Counted from the stretch's first letter, positions 52,308-62,966 are shown. The stretch: DNA of 64,000 nt from Sphingomonadales bacterium (GCA_017309275.1 JAFKLT010000031.1:62001-126000), one strand, 5' to 3'. Numbers and translations: made by a program. Notes: generated by a model from the sequence alone, not told the origin.

Positions 52308-52543
52308 CAGGCCCTCGCAGGGTCGGGAAAGCCCCGGCCGCCAAACCGGACGCTGGGTCGGCGTAGCGCACATGCGGATGCTATGTGACGATCCCGTTAC
52401 AACTTCGCGACCATCGCGCCGCATCGGCCGTCCATCTGACCGAAGGCAGGAGTGCTGCATAATCACATCGCCCCTGCAAAGGGTTGCCCTGCGCAAGTGC
52501 TGCGCCCTAAATGGCCGGGTTCCCGCGAAATGGAGATGGCTTC

Positions 52544-54175
52544 TTGGATACGGTATCAATCGTGCTCTTTCTGCTGCTGGCCGTGGTGGTCAGCGGCGCG
52601 ATATCGCGAATGCTGCCGATTTCCCTGCCGACGCCGCTCGTGCAGATCCTGCTCGGCGCGGCTATCGGCCTGTCCACATCCTACCGGGTCGAGCTGAACC
52701 CCGAACTGTTCCTGTTGCTCTTCCTCCCCCCGCTGCTGTTTCTCGACGGCTGGCGCATCCCGAAGGACGAGTTGCTGAAGGACGTCTCGACCGTTGTCGA
52801 GCTTGCGCTCGGCCTCGTGCTCATGACGGTCATCGGCATGGGCCTGTTCATCCACTGGATGATCCCGGCGATGCCGATGGCCGTCGCGTTCGCGCTCGCC
52901 GCCGTCGTATCGCCGACCGACCCGATCGCCGTCTCCGCCATCGCGGCGCGCGTGCCGATCCCGAAGCGGATGATGCACATACTGGAGGGCGAGTCGCTCC
53001 TGAACGATGCCTCAGGCCTCGTCTGCCTGCGCTTCGCGATCGCCGCGGCGCTCACCGGCACCTTTTCAGCCGGCGCCGCCGCGCTCAACTTCCTCTGGGT
53101 CGCCGGGGTCGGACTGGCGATCGGTGTCGCGGTCACGCTGGCGGTGACGCGCGCCAAGGCGTGGGTAACCAAGCGCTGGGGCGAGGATACGGGCTCGCAG
53201 ATTCTCGTCAGCCTGCTGATCCCGTTCGGCTCCTATCTGCTCGCCGAACATGTCCATGCCTCGGGCATCCTTGCCGCGGTTAGCGCCGGGGTCACGATGA
53301 CCTTCGCCGAAATCTCGCGCCAGGCGATGGCGGTCACGCGCATGCGCCGCAACTCGGTTTGGGACACCATCCAGTTCACCCTCAACGGCATCATCTTCGT
53401 GCTGCTCGGCGAGCAATTGCCCGCGATCCTCGCCGGCGCGAAGGAGACCGTGGCGCTGACCGGACACAGCGCCCCCTGGTGGCTCGGCGTCTATGTCATC
53501 GCGATCGTCGCCGGCTTGGCGGCGCTGCGCTTCGCCTGGGTGTGGGTGTCGCTGCGGCTCACCATCCTGCGGAATCGCGACAAGCATAGCGAGCTGCAAA
53601 GCCCCGACTGGCGGCTGGTCGCCGCGATGTCGTTCGCCGGCGTGCGCGGAGCGATCACGCTGGCCGGCGTCCTGACGCTGCCGCTGGCGCTCGACGACGG
53701 CACGGCCTTTCCCGCGCGCGACCTCGCGATCTTCCTCGCCGCGGGTGTCATCATCGTATCGCTGCTCCTGGCCAGCATCGCGCTGCCGCTGTTGCTCAAG
53801 GGGCTGGTCATGCCCCCCGAGCCATCGAAACAGGCCGAGGAGGATGCCGCCCGCGTAGCGACGGCAGAGGCCGCCATTCGCGCGATCGAACGCCGCCAGC
53901 ACGCGCTGGCCGAGGAACGCGGCGCAGCCGACATCTACGCGGCCGCGGGCACGCGCGTCATGGATTTCTATCGCGAACGCATCGAAAGCCGCAGCCAGGG
54001 CCTCTCCGAAACGGACCGGGCGGAAGAACGCCTCATTCGGGAATTCCAGCTTGTCGGCGTCAAGGCCGAGCGCGAAGCGCTGTTGGAATTGGGCCGCGCC
54101 CGCGCAATCGGCAGCGAGGTAGCCCGGAAACTCACCCGAGAGCTCGATTTGTCCGAAGCCCGCTATCGCGGTTGA
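52544..54175 (+). CDS. CPA1-family Na+/H+ antiporter
   Basis: 543 aa from a TTG at 52544 that follows GGAGA; an in-frame ATG at 52511 has no ribosome site and gives a hydrophilic leader. About 12 transmembrane segments, with LFLPPLLFLDGWRI, the ion-binding VSPTDPIAVSAI and GESLLNDASGLVC, and FAGVRGAITLAGVL, all typical of YjcE/NhaP-type exchangers, then a 120-residue cytoplasmic helical tail (AIRAIERRQHALAEERG). It exports Na+ or K+ for H+. Divergent from the two-component genes, which may control it. Confidence 0.92.
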   Translation: MDTVSIVLFLLLAVVVSGAISRMLPISLPTPLVQILLGAAIGLSTSYRVELNPELFLLLFLPPLLFLDGWRIPKDELLKDVSTVVELALGLVLMTVIGMGLFIHWMIPAMPMAVAFALAAVVSPTDPIAVSAIAARVPIPKRMMHILEGESLLNDASGLVCLRFAIAAALTGTFSAGAAALNFLWVAGVGLAIGVAVTLAVTRAKAWVTKRWGEDTGSQILVSLLIPFGSYLLAEHVHASGILAAVSAGVTMTFAEISRQAMAVTRMRRNSVWDTIQFTLNGIIFVLLGEQLPAILAGAKETVALTGHSAPWWLGVYVIAIVAGLAALRFAWVWVSLRLTILRNRDKHSELQSPDWRLVAAMSFAGVRGAITLAGVLTLPLALDDGTAFPARDLAIFLAAGVIIVSLLLASIALPLLLKGLVMPPEPSKQAEEDAARVATAEAAIRAIERRQHALAEERGAADIYAAAGTRVMDFYRERIESRSQGLSETDRAEERLIREFQLVGVKAEREALLELGRARAIGSEVARKLTRELDLSEARYRG

Positions 54176-54364
54176 TCACCGACAACCGGCGCAAGGGGAA
54201 GCACGGCGCGCCCCATCCGCCCCGGTCGTTTCAATCGACCGGAACCAAAGCAAGGCGCTCGTTGGAAAAAACGACGGCCCAGCATAGCGCAACATGGAAT
54301 CGGAAACGCCGGATCGGCTTACCCTCTTTGCCGATCGCCTCTCCGACTTCCTCCGCGCCCTGTT

Positions 54365-54781
54365 CTATGGACGGGAAAGTCCGGCCGTCGGAACGACGCG
54401 AGCCGATGCGGTCGCCCGCGCTACGCACTGGCCGGCGGCGTCGAACAACTCGCCCTCGAGAAACGCCACCGTCTTGCCCAATTGGGCGATGCGCCCGACG
54501 CCGGTGAAATTCCCGGGCCTCGCCGGCGCAAGGAAGCTGACGTTCAAATTGATCGTCGCGCAATAATGGGTGCCGCCCGTTTTGACGAGAACCGTGGGGC
54601 CTAGGGTATCGTCCAGCATCGCCGCAACGAAGCCGCCCTGGATGTTCCCACCGGGATTGCAGAACTCGGGCTTGCCGTCGAAGGCCACCCGGATCGTGCC
54701 GGTCGCCTCATCGGCCTCGAGCAATTGCCAGCCGAGCGTTTCGGCGCATGGCGGCTTCGCAAATCCGTCGAATATGCTCAT
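54365..54781 (-). CDS. PaaI-like hotdog-fold thioesterase
   Basis: 138 aa. ATG at 54781 preceded by AGGG. The hotdog signature NPGGNIQGGFVAAMLDDTLG is followed by NLNVSFLAPARPG and VARATASARVV. Such proteins hydrolyse acyl-CoA thioesters, often phenylacetyl or other aromatic acyl-CoAs. It is the last gene after the prolyl oligopeptidase on the same strand; its link to peptide breakdown is unclear and it may be independent. Confidence 0.88.
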   Translation of the reverse strand: MSIFDGFAKPPCAETLGWQLLEADEATGTIRVAFDGKPEFCNPGGNIQGGFVAAMLDDTLGPTVLVKTGGTHYCATINLNVSFLAPARPGNFTGVGRIAQLGKTVAFLEGELFDAAGQCVARATASARVVPTAGLSRP

Positions 54782-54880
54782 CAGACCCTATACTCCGTGA
54801 AGCGGCTCAGCCGCCAACGGCTGAGGTGTCGGCCCTTCGGCCCTGTCCGCGCCAGCCACCCGAAACAATGCCTTCGCCGG

Positions 54881-57034
54881 TCAGGTCTGAAAGCCTTTCG
54901 CGCCTGTCCGCCACAGCACGAACGAATAGACATCGGCCGCCAGCGCATCGCGCTGCGTACGCGTCGAACCGAGCCCGTGGCCTGCGTCGAAATCGACGCG
55001 TAGCAGCACGGGGTTCTTGCTCGATGTCGCTGCCTGCAGCCGCGCGGCGAACTTGGCGACATGCCAAGGCGCCACCCGCGGATCGGTCGCGCCCGTGACG
55101 CACAGCACGGCCGGATAGGATGTGCCCGGCTTGATCGCCTGATACGCGTCCATGTCGTACATGATCTTGAAGCTGGCGGCGTCGACCATCGGCCCCCATT
55201 CCTCGATGTCGGCGACATTCTGTTCCGCCACGTAACGGATCGGGTTGGTCCAGCCCACATCGGAGATTGCGGCGGCGAAGAGATCGGGGCGCTCGGTCAG
55301 CGCGCGGCCGACGGTAATGCCGCCCGCCGACGTGCCGCTGATCGCAAGATGCTTCGGGCTGGTGATCTTGTCGGCGACGAGCGTCTCGCACACGGCGATC
55401 AAGTCGCGCCAGGTGTTTGCCTTGGTCGCTTTCTGTCCGGCCTTGTGCCAGTCGCGGCCATATTCGCCGCCGCCGCGTACATTGGCGTTGCAATAGACGC
55501 CCCCGGCATCGAGGAACGGAAGTACCGCGGGCATGAAACGCGGCGTCGAGGAATATTGATAGGCGCCATAACCCGTCGCGTAGACCGGATTGGTACCGGT
55601 GGCCTTCAGTCCTTTCCGATACAGGAGCGTATAGGGGATTTTGACGCCATCCTTGGCGGTCGCGAAGCCGCGCTTGGTCTCATAGGCGCTCGTATCAATC
55701 GGCGGACGCGGATTGATGCCGGTGTCGCTCGCTTTGCCCGCCGAATCGATGCGCCATATCCCGCTCGGGTCGAGCCAGCCCCCAAGCCGCACATAGGCTC
55801 CGTCCAGCGTCTCGCTGGTGAACACGCCATCGATCGCGCCGTCGAAGGGCAAGGCGATCGGATCAAGCTTTCCGCCGGAAAGTCGCGCCAGCTTCTGGAT
55901 GCCGCCGTCCATGATCGTGACAAAGATGCCGTCTCGCGCCGCGTGAAGATCTTCGAGCACGGTCTGCCCTTCCGGGACGACTTCGCGCGCGGAACCGAGA
56001 TTTGGCGCGTTCGCAGGCGTGACGACCACCCGCCCCCGCGAATTTCCCTTGTTCGACAATAGATAGAGATCATCCTTGTCGATGGCCTGCGCGACGACGA
56101 GATCCTCGAAGCCGCAAACCTTCTTCGCCGTGAATTTGCCCGCAAGAATATCGGCAAGCTCGGCCGTCCACAGCGCCTTTTCGGTACGAATGTCGACAAC
56201 GCCGATCAGCACGGTCGAGGATTGTTCGCTCGTTGCGATGAACGCCGCCTGCGTCTCGTCCATGTCGATGCCGGGAACGAGCCCGCGCCGGATCATCAGC
56301 CGGTCGGTCTTGGGATCGGTGCCGAGCTTGTGAAGCCGGCACTCGCTGTTCAGATAGAATTGCGGCGTCCCCCGCTCGTTGACGAAGGCGATGTAAAAGA
56401 AGCCGCTGCCGTCCGGCAGCCAGCCGGTGACGCCCCAATCGGTCTTCTCGATCCGCTCGGGCAGGACCTTGCCGGTCGCAACCTCCATTATGTGCAGCAC
56501 CGACGCCTCGGACCCCGACGGCGACAGGCCGTAAGCGATATGCTTGCCGTCGAGCGAAGGCTCCCACCAGTCGAGCGAGACATGTGCGTCACCCATCTTC
56601 ATGATGGTCGGGTCGATCAGCACGCGGTCGGCGCCATCGGGGCCGCGAACGTAAAGCTTGAAATTGTCGGCGCCGACCGGTCGCTGCTGATAGAAAAGCC
56701 ATTCGCCTGCGGGCGCCACGCGCATTGTCGCGGCGGCGTCGCCCGAAAGCGCCGATATCCGCTCGCCGAGCGCCTTCCGGCCGGGGATAGCATCAAGCAC
56801 CGATCGCGTGCGCTGATTCTGCGTTTCGAGGAAAGGCAACCAGTCGGCGTCTTTCGGATCTTCCATCCAGCGATAATTGTCGGTGACCATGGTTCCCCAA
56901 TAATCGTCGACCACCGGCTCGATCCGGGCCGCACGTGGCGCGGCCTTTGCCTCTGCCGCCCCAAGCCGCCCGCTGAGCGTTACGCCCAACGCTGCCACTC
57001 CGCTCATCAATGCAGTTCGTCGATCGATCGTCAT
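54881..57034 (-). CDS. Prolyl oligopeptidase (S9A family), exported
   Basis: 717 aa. ATG at 57034 follows GGGGGA. A twin-arginine-like leader (MTIDRRTALMSGVAALGVTL) indicates export in folded form. A seven-bladed propeller occupies about residues 80-440 (opening DNYRWMEDPKDADWLPFLE), then the catalytic domain: AISGTSAGGITVGRALTERP with the serine nucleophile, VTGATDPRVAPW with the aspartate, and FDAGHGLGST with the histidine. It cleaves peptides of up to about 30 residues after proline. Together with the CapA gene upstream it is divergent from a TonB receptor and a peptide/AbgT-type transporter. Confidence 0.94.
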   Translation of the reverse strand: MTIDRRTALMSGVAALGVTLSGRLGAAEAKAAPRAARIEPVVDDYWGTMVTDNYRWMEDPKDADWLPFLETQNQRTRSVLDAIPGRKALGERISALSGDAAATMRVAPAGEWLFYQQRPVGADNFKLYVRGPDGADRVLIDPTIMKMGDAHVSLDWWEPSLDGKHIAYGLSPSGSEASVLHIMEVATGKVLPERIEKTDWGVTGWLPDGSGFFYIAFVNERGTPQFYLNSECRLHKLGTDPKTDRLMIRRGLVPGIDMDETQAAFIATSEQSSTVLIGVVDIRTEKALWTAELADILAGKFTAKKVCGFEDLVVAQAIDKDDLYLLSNKGNSRGRVVVTPANAPNLGSAREVVPEGQTVLEDLHAARDGIFVTIMDGGIQKLARLSGGKLDPIALPFDGAIDGVFTSETLDGAYVRLGGWLDPSGIWRIDSAGKASDTGINPRPPIDTSAYETKRGFATAKDGVKIPYTLLYRKGLKATGTNPVYATGYGAYQYSSTPRFMPAVLPFLDAGGVYCNANVRGGGEYGRDWHKAGQKATKANTWRDLIAVCETLVADKITSPKHLAISGTSAGGITVGRALTERPDLFAAAISDVGWTNPIRYVAEQNVADIEEWGPMVDAASFKIMYDMDAYQAIKPGTSYPAVLCVTGATDPRVAPWHVAKFAARLQAATSSKNPVLLRVDFDAGHGLGSTRTQRDALAADVYSFVLWRTGAKGFQT

Positions 57035-57142
57035 GGCTGGTCCCCCTGTTCGTTCGCCGTCAGCGTGACAGCAAAGGGGGAAACCGACAAGCCATTGGAT
57101 CGCGGGACCAACTTGCGGGCATATTTGGCCGAAAGCGGTCGC

Positions 57143-58309
57143 TCAGCTTCCCGGCATGGTTGGCGAAATGCGAATGGACGTTTGGCCTTGGCGCCTATGT
57201 CTCGGCTTCTCGAAACCGACGGACGATCCGAGTGCGCTGCTGAGGCGCACAAGGCGCTCAAGGACCTCGTCAACCGAGGAGCCGGTCGCAAGCCTGGGGC
57301 TGCCTTTCACCCGTCGCCCCTTATATTCAAGCCCGCCGGCATCGAGCTGAACGGGAATTATCTGCGTGTCGACGACCGCGCCGTCGACGATCTCCAGTTC
57401 GGCAATCGCGGACTGCCATGCTTCCGGCCCATAGGCGTCGTCGGCCTTCTCCGACTGGAAGACGAAGGACGAGAGCCCGTGGAATAGCGGCGCGCCGCGA
57501 TAATATTCCATGCCCTGCAGTTCGGGGACGCCATGCGCGACGAAGGTCGCGGCGCCGGCATCGATCGCGCGGCGTGCCAGATCGCGCTGCCATGCCGGCG
57601 TATCGGACTTGCGCGCTTCCCAATAATGGCTGTGGAGATAGGCGATGACCGCCGCGCCGGTGCCCGCCGCGAGACGGATCGCCGCGAGATAACGTTCGAC
57701 GTCGACCGCGACGAGGGCGCCGTCGGATCCGCGCCGCAGTTCGTTGACACCCGGGCGGCTGTCAGTGGCGGCGGCTCCGTCGCGGATCGCCCCCGCCGCC
57801 GCGGAGACAAGCGCCACCCGTTCGCGCGCCTGCAAAAATCCCGGCGCGCTCGCGGCGGCCAGGTCGGGACCGGTTCCCGCATAGGCGAGCCCGCGCGTCT
57901 TCAGCGCGTCGATCGTCGACAATATGCCGCCGCTGTCGAGGTCCCAGGCATGATTGTTGGAGGTCGCGACGATATTGACCCCGATCGCCTGCAGGCAATC
58001 GATCACGGCGGGCTCGCCGACGTGCAGCACTTCGCTGTCGGCGGGCCGCGTCGACTTCCCGGCCAGCGGCCCCGCGATCACCGTTTCAAGGTCGGTGAAG
58101 ACCGCATCGCGTCCTTTCAGCAATCGCCGGAACTCGGCAAGCCCCGCCCAACCGAGCGCGCGCAGGTCGGTCTTGATCAGCGATTGGCCGAGCAGGCTGA
58201 CCCGGAGCGGCCGGCGACCGGCCCCGGTCAGAACCGGCAGAAAGGTGACCGAAATTCCGGCGCCGATCAGGTGTCGACGGGTCGGTGCGGGCAAGCAGGC
58301 TGATGTCAT
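57143..58309 (-). CDS. CapA-family protein with altered metal-site residues
   Basis: 388 aa. ATG at 58309 (MTSACLPAPTRRHLIG) preceded by GGGGGA, with a twin-arginine-like leader. It shares the CapA fold with the protein at 32428-33858: FTDLETVI, TSNNHAWDLDSGGI, RAIDAGAATFVAHG. However the usual GDL near the start is GQSL, and the GHGPHQ segment reads AHGVPE, so part of the metal site seems lost. It may be non-catalytic, or use another chemistry. It lies 108 bases upstream of the prolyl oligopeptidase gene on the same strand. Confidence 0.85.
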   Translation of the reverse strand: MTSACLPAPTRRHLIGAGISVTFLPVLTGAGRRPLRVSLLGQSLIKTDLRALGWAGLAEFRRLLKGRDAVFTDLETVIAGPLAGKSTRPADSEVLHVGEPAVIDCLQAIGVNIVATSNNHAWDLDSGGILSTIDALKTRGLAYAGTGPDLAAASAPGFLQARERVALVSAAAGAIRDGAAATDSRPGVNELRRGSDGALVAVDVERYLAAIRLAAGTGAAVIAYLHSHYWEARKSDTPAWQRDLARRAIDAGAATFVAHGVPELQGMEYYRGAPLFHGLSSFVFQSEKADDAYGPEAWQSAIAELEIVDGAVVDTQIIPVQLDAGGLEYKGRRVKGSPRLATGSSVDEVLERLVRLSSALGSSVGFEKPRHRRQGQTSIRISPTMPGS

Positions 58310-58463
58310 AATCCCCCTTCCTCTTGCCCCTTCCATACAGAGCGTGCGTAAAGAAGGGCAACATCATGCACTTTCGTTATGAGCGTATCCGCGACTGTCA
58401 TAATATTTTTCGCGGGCGCGCTTCGCCCTAAGCCGGTGAGCGAATCGCAATTGGGGGGACAAT

Positions 58464-61364
58464 ATGACCATCGAATCCGCTCGTTTCATCCGGCGCCGGC
58501 AGGCCGCCAAGTTCGCCGCCGCAGCCGGTATCAGCCTTGGCGCTCTTGCCTGGCCGGCGCTTGCGCATGCGCAGGTTGCCGAGGAAGAAGAAACGGTTTC
58601 GGATGCCGGCACCGGCGGCGACATCATCGTCACGGGCTCGCGCATCGGACGCAAGGACGCGGACTCGGTCGGACCGATCCTGACGGTCACCTCCGACGAC
58701 ATAACCAAATCGGGCACCTCGTCGATCGGCGACCTCTTGCAGAAGCTGCCCTCGGCCGGCGTCAGCCTCAACTCCAACGGTACGCAGGGCACCTCCTACG
58801 GCGCGAGCTCGATCAACCTGCGCTATCTGGGCGGTGCCGAGGGCAGCGGCAACCGCGTTCTCGTGCTCGTCGACGGCCATCGCTGGGTCGATGGCGTCGG
58901 CCAGCGCGGCTTCCGCGATTTCGTCGATCTGAACACCTTGCCGCAGGGAATGATCGACGGGATCGAGATCCTGAAGGACGGCGCTTCTGCGATCTACGGC
59001 GCGGATGCGATCGCGGGCGTCGTGAACATCAAGACCGTGCAGCCCTTCGACGGACTGCGCGCGTCGGTCCGCGCCGGCATCACCAGCCATGGCGACGGCG
59101 CCGAACTGGGCGGCAAGCTGACGGTCGGCAAGACGTGGGAGCGGGCCTCGGTCATCCTGTCGGGCAGCTATTTCAAGTCGCGCCCGATCCGCACCGATGC
59201 GCGCGCGCTGACGACACTCACGCTCGTGCCGCAGACGGCGGTCGGCAACAATCCCAACGGCCTGTTCATCCTGCCCGGCCTCGCGAACAATGCCTATTTC
59301 GGAACCGCCGCGGGCTTCGCGAGCTCGGCGAACCCGATCATTCTCAATAATGGCGCGACGATCGGCGCGGGCAATGCGGCCGACAATGCGTTCCACGTCG
59401 GCGCGCTGCCGGGCGATTTCTACAATACGCAGGCGCAGGGCATCTATTCGACCGGCCCGTCGGAACGCTATGGTTTCTATGGCCGCTTCGACTACGAGCT
59501 GACCGACGATGTCACGATCAAGCTGGAGGGCGTCTATAATCGGCGCAAGTCGAACCAGCTCTTCTCGCCCGTCCTGCTCGATATCGGCGGCACTGCCGGA
59601 ACGGTGCGCGGCTTCGCCATCCCGAACAACCAGGCGTTCAACCCCTTCGGCACCGCCAACGGCGTGCCCGCGGCCAATGCGCTCGGCTTTGCCGCGAATA
59701 GCGCCTGGCGCATCCGCAAGGTGATGAGCGACGTCGGCAACCGCAACAATGTCCAGGACGTGGAAACCATCCGCTTCTCGGTCGGCGTCGACGGCAGCTT
59801 CATGATCGGCCGCGGCGAATGGCGCTGGGACGTCTTCGGCTCCTATTCGAAGAACAGCATCGACACGATGGCCGAGAACGGCATCAACTACGACAATCTG
59901 TTCCTGGGCCTCGGCTCGCCCGCGACCTGCGCGGCAACGGCCGGATGCGTGCCGATCAACCTGTTCTCCCCGATGACGCCGGAGCAGGCGGACTATATCC
60001 GCTTCACGACGCGCGAGTATAACCGCACCGAGCTCTACAATGCCGCGTTCAACGTGACGGGCAATCTGTTCGACCTGCCCGCGGGTCCGGTCGCGCTCGC
60101 GGTCGGTTACGAATATCGCCAGAACCGCGGCTTCGATGCGCCCGATCCGATCGTGAACGCGCCGCCGATCTATCTGAACCCGGCGCTCTATGCGAAAACG
60201 ACGGGGCAGACCCGCACGCCGACGGTCGGCAGCTACGACCTCCACGAAGCCTATGCCGAACTCAACGTCCCGATCTTCCGCGACCAGGCTTTCGCCAAAA
60301 GCCTCGAGCTCAGCCTTGCGGGCCGCTATTCCGACTATTCGACGGTCGGCAACAAGGTGACGCTGAAAGCGGGCCTCGGCTATCGCCCGATCGACGACAT
60401 CCTGTTTCGCGGCACCTATTCGCAGGGCTTCCGGGCACCGTCGATCAACGAGCTGTATCAGGGCGCGCGTCAGACGAGCTTTCAGGGCGTCGACCCGTGT
60501 AACGGCGGTGCTTCGGCCAATGCCGGACTGCCGGGCTGCGCCGGCGTGCCGACCGGCTACAACCAGGCCAATTTCAATCTCAACGGCCTGATCCCCGGCG
60601 TGATCAGCGGCAACACCGGCCTGAAGCCCGAGACCGCCGACACCTACAGCGCCGGGATCGCCATCTCGCCGACCGGAGTTCGCGGGCTGTCGCTGACGGT
60701 CGATTATTACAAGATCAAGATCAAGAACGCGATCGCCTCGCAGACGCCGACCCAGATCATGCAGCTTTGCGCGGTGCGCGGCGGCGTCTTCTGCGATCTC
60801 GTCAGCCGCGATGCGGGCACGGGCGCGATCCTGGAGTTGCTGCAGGGCGCGCAGAACCTGAACTCGATCACCACCGACGGCGTCGATGCGACGCTGCGCT
60901 ATGACTTCAACACCGATATCGGCCGCATCTCGGCCGTCGTCGATGCGTCCTATCTCCACTCGTTCAAGACGACGGCGCCCAATCCTGCGGGCGGCGCCCC
61001 GATCGTCGACGGGCGCGCGGGCCGCGGCGACACCCCGCGCGCGACCTAGCCGCGCTGGAAAGGCCAGGCCTCGCTCGGCTGGACGGGAGACGCCGTCGAT
61101 GTGATGCTGCGCGGGCGCTATATCGGTCCGACGACCGATGTCGTGAACACGGTCAAGGACGCACGGACCCGCTCGATCGTCTACACCGACCTGGAAATCG
61201 GCTTCAGCATCGACGACGATGCCGCGCGGTTCAGCCTGGGGATCAACAACTTGTTCGACAAGGCGCCGCCGGCTTCCTACGCCAATGCTCCGATCAACTA
61301 CGACATCTACACCTATGATGCGCGTGGCCGCTTCCTCTACGCCAGCTTCTCGGTGAAGATGTAA
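58464..61364 (+). pseudogene. TonB-dependent receptor interrupted by an in-frame amber codon
   Basis: ATG at 58464 after GGGGG. Signal peptide (Tat/Sec-like), plug DIIVTGSRIGRKDADSVG, SIGDLLQKLPSAGVSLNS, VLVLVDGHRWVDG, EILKDGASAIYGADAIAG, then the barrel. A TAG at 61047-61049 stops translation after 861 residues (GRGDTPRAT). The same frame goes on with PRWKGQASLGWTGD, DLEIGFSIDD, FSLGINNLFDKAPPAS and YASFSVKM to TAA at 61362, which are the last barrel strands. A single-base change (for example TTG or CAG to TAG) would explain it. Without suppression the receptor lacks about 104 C-terminal residues and should not assemble. Confidence 0.88.
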
Positions 61365-61370
61365 TCCGGC

Positions 61371-61394
61371 GGCCGCGCCGGGAACGGCGCGGCC
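61371..61394 (+). terminator. GC hairpin between TonB receptor and AbgT genes
   Basis: GGCCGCGCC (61371-61379) and GGCGCGGCC (61386-61394) are perfect complements with a six-base loop, directly after the receptor stop and 15 bases before the AbgT start. No T-run follows; it may be an attenuator or processing stem inside the operon. Confidence 0.5.
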
Positions 61395-61409
61395 ATCCGT
61401 GGGGTCAGG

Positions 61410-62966
61410 ATGCGGGACAACTCGACGATGCCAGCAAACGGCAAGGCACAAAAATGGCTCGACCGGGTGGAGCGCTGGGGCAATGCCCTGCCCGACCCGG
61501 TCTTCATCTTCATCGGTCTGATCGGGCTGCTCGTCGCGGTATCGGCAGCGGGCGCGCTTCTTGGATGGAGCGCGATCAATCCGGTGACGGGCGAAACGCT
61601 TGTATCGAAAAGCCTGCTCTCGGCCGAGAACGTCGGCAAGCTCTTGACCGACATGCCCGAAACCATGGCGCATTTCCCGCCGCTCGGCCTGATCCTGGTC
61701 GTCATGCTGGGCGCTGCGGTCGCCGAACGGTCGGGACTGTTCACCGCCCTGATGACGCGCGCGATGCGCGGCGTGCCCAATCGCTTTCTCAGCCCCGCGA
61801 TTTTCCTGATCGGCCTGCTGTCGCATCAGGCAGCCGACGCGGCCTATGTCGTGCTGATCCCCCTGTCGGCGATCATCTTCGCCGCGGCGGGACGCCATCC
61901 GCTGTCGGGCATCGCGATCGCTTATGCCGGCATCTCGGGCGCATTCGCCGCCAATCTGCTGCCCGGACAGTTCGACGTGCTGATGCTCGGCATCACCAAA
62001 TCGGCCGCGGCGCTGCTCGTCCCCGACCATATGCTCAATCCGCTCGGCAATTGGTATTTCACCGCCGCGCTGGGCATCATCCTGGTCCCCGTCACCTGGT
62101 ATGTGAACGACCGTATCGTCGAGCCGCGGCTGGGCACATGGTCGGGCCCTCCGCCCGAAGGCGAGGAAGAAGATCACGCCGACCCCGCCGATCAGCGCAA
62201 GGGCCTGCGCCGCGCCGGCCTGGCGGCGCTCGCGATCGTCCTGCTGTTCGCCGCATTCACGCTTTGGCCTGGCTATACGCCGCTGATCGATGCGAAGGCG
62301 ACAGGACCGGCACGGCTACAACCCTTCTACGCTTCGCTCGTCGCGGGCTTCATGCTGCTGTTCCTCGTCTGCGGCTGGGCCTATGGCGCAGCGGTCGGCA
62401 CGATCGGCTCGCATCGCGACGTCGTGAAGATGATGACCCAGGGGCTGGCGACGATGACGCCGTTTCTCGTCATTTCCTTCTTCGCCGCGCATTTCATTGC
62501 GATGTTCGCCTGGTCGAACCTTGGCCCCGTCATGGCGATCAACGGCGCCGACTGGCTGCGAACGCAGCAGCTCGCGACGCCGGTAATGCTGATCCTTCTG
62601 CTGCTCATGTCGTCGGTGTTCGACCTCGTCATCGGGTCGGCGTCGGCCAAGTGGAGCGCGATGGCGCCGATCGTCGTGCCGATGCTGATGCTGCTCGGCG
62701 TGTCGCCCGAAATGACGACCGCGGCCTACCGGATGGGCGATTCCATCTTCAACATCGTGACGCCGGTCGCGTCGAACTTCGTGCTCGTCCTCGTGCTCGC
62801 ACAGCGCTGGCGCCGCGATTTCGGGGTCGGGTCGCTGATCGCGCTGATGCTGCCCTTCTCGATCGCGATCGGCCTGACCGGACTCTGCCTCGTCGGCTTT
62901 TGGACGGGATTCGAGCTGCCCGTCGGCCCCGGCGCGCCAGCCACCTATGCGATGCCCACCCGGTGA
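61410..62966 (+). CDS. AbgT-family transporter (p-aminobenzoyl-glutamate / antimetabolite type)
   Basis: 518 aa from the ATG at 61410; a second ATG six codons in is possible. About 12 membrane segments, with WGNALPDPVFIFIGLIG, VMLGAAVAERSGLFTALM, LLSHQAADAAYVVLIPL, FAANLLPGQFDVLMLGI and SSVFDLVIGSASAKWSAM, all AbgT hallmarks. Family members import p-aminobenzoyl-glutamate or export sulfonamides. Beside a TonB receptor and peptidases, import of a glutamate-amide or short peptide seems more likely here, an inference. The stop overlaps the start of the next hydrolase gene (GTGA). Confidence 0.93.
   Translation: MRDNSTMPANGKAQKWLDRVERWGNALPDPVFIFIGLIGLLVAVSAAGALLGWSAINPVTGETLVSKSLLSAENVGKLLTDMPETMAHFPPLGLILVVMLGAAVAERSGLFTALMTRAMRGVPNRFLSPAIFLIGLLSHQAADAAYVVLIPLSAIIFAAAGRHPLSGIAIAYAGISGAFAANLLPGQFDVLMLGITKSAAALLVPDHMLNPLGNWYFTAALGIILVPVTWYVNDRIVEPRLGTWSGPPPEGEEEDHADPADQRKGLRRAGLAALAIVLLFAAFTLWPGYTPLIDAKATGPARLQPFYASLVAGFMLLFLVCGWAYGAAVGTIGSHRDVVKMMTQGLATMTPFLVISFFAAHFIAMFAWSNLGPVMAINGADWLRTQQLATPVMLILLLLMSSVFDLVIGSASAKWSAMAPIVVPMLMLLGVSPEMTTAAYRMGDSIFNIVTPVASNFVLVLVLAQRWRRDFGVGSLIALMLPFSIAIGLTGLCLVGFWTGFELPVGPGAPATYAMPTR

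Noticed and set aside
54881-61364. Lasso-peptide gene cluster, because S9 peptidases next to TonB receptors can be lasso isopeptidases
   Set aside because: No precursor, asparagine-synthetase-like cyclase or transglutaminase-like protease gene was seen, and the enzyme has the full canonical S9A prolyl oligopeptidase layout.
58428-62177. A 1249-codon open frame on the minus strand across the TonB receptor and AbgT genes
   Set aside because: It is antisense to two genes with clear family motifs, is rich in Arg, Asp and Ala as expected from the complementary strand of GC-rich codons, and shows no domain.
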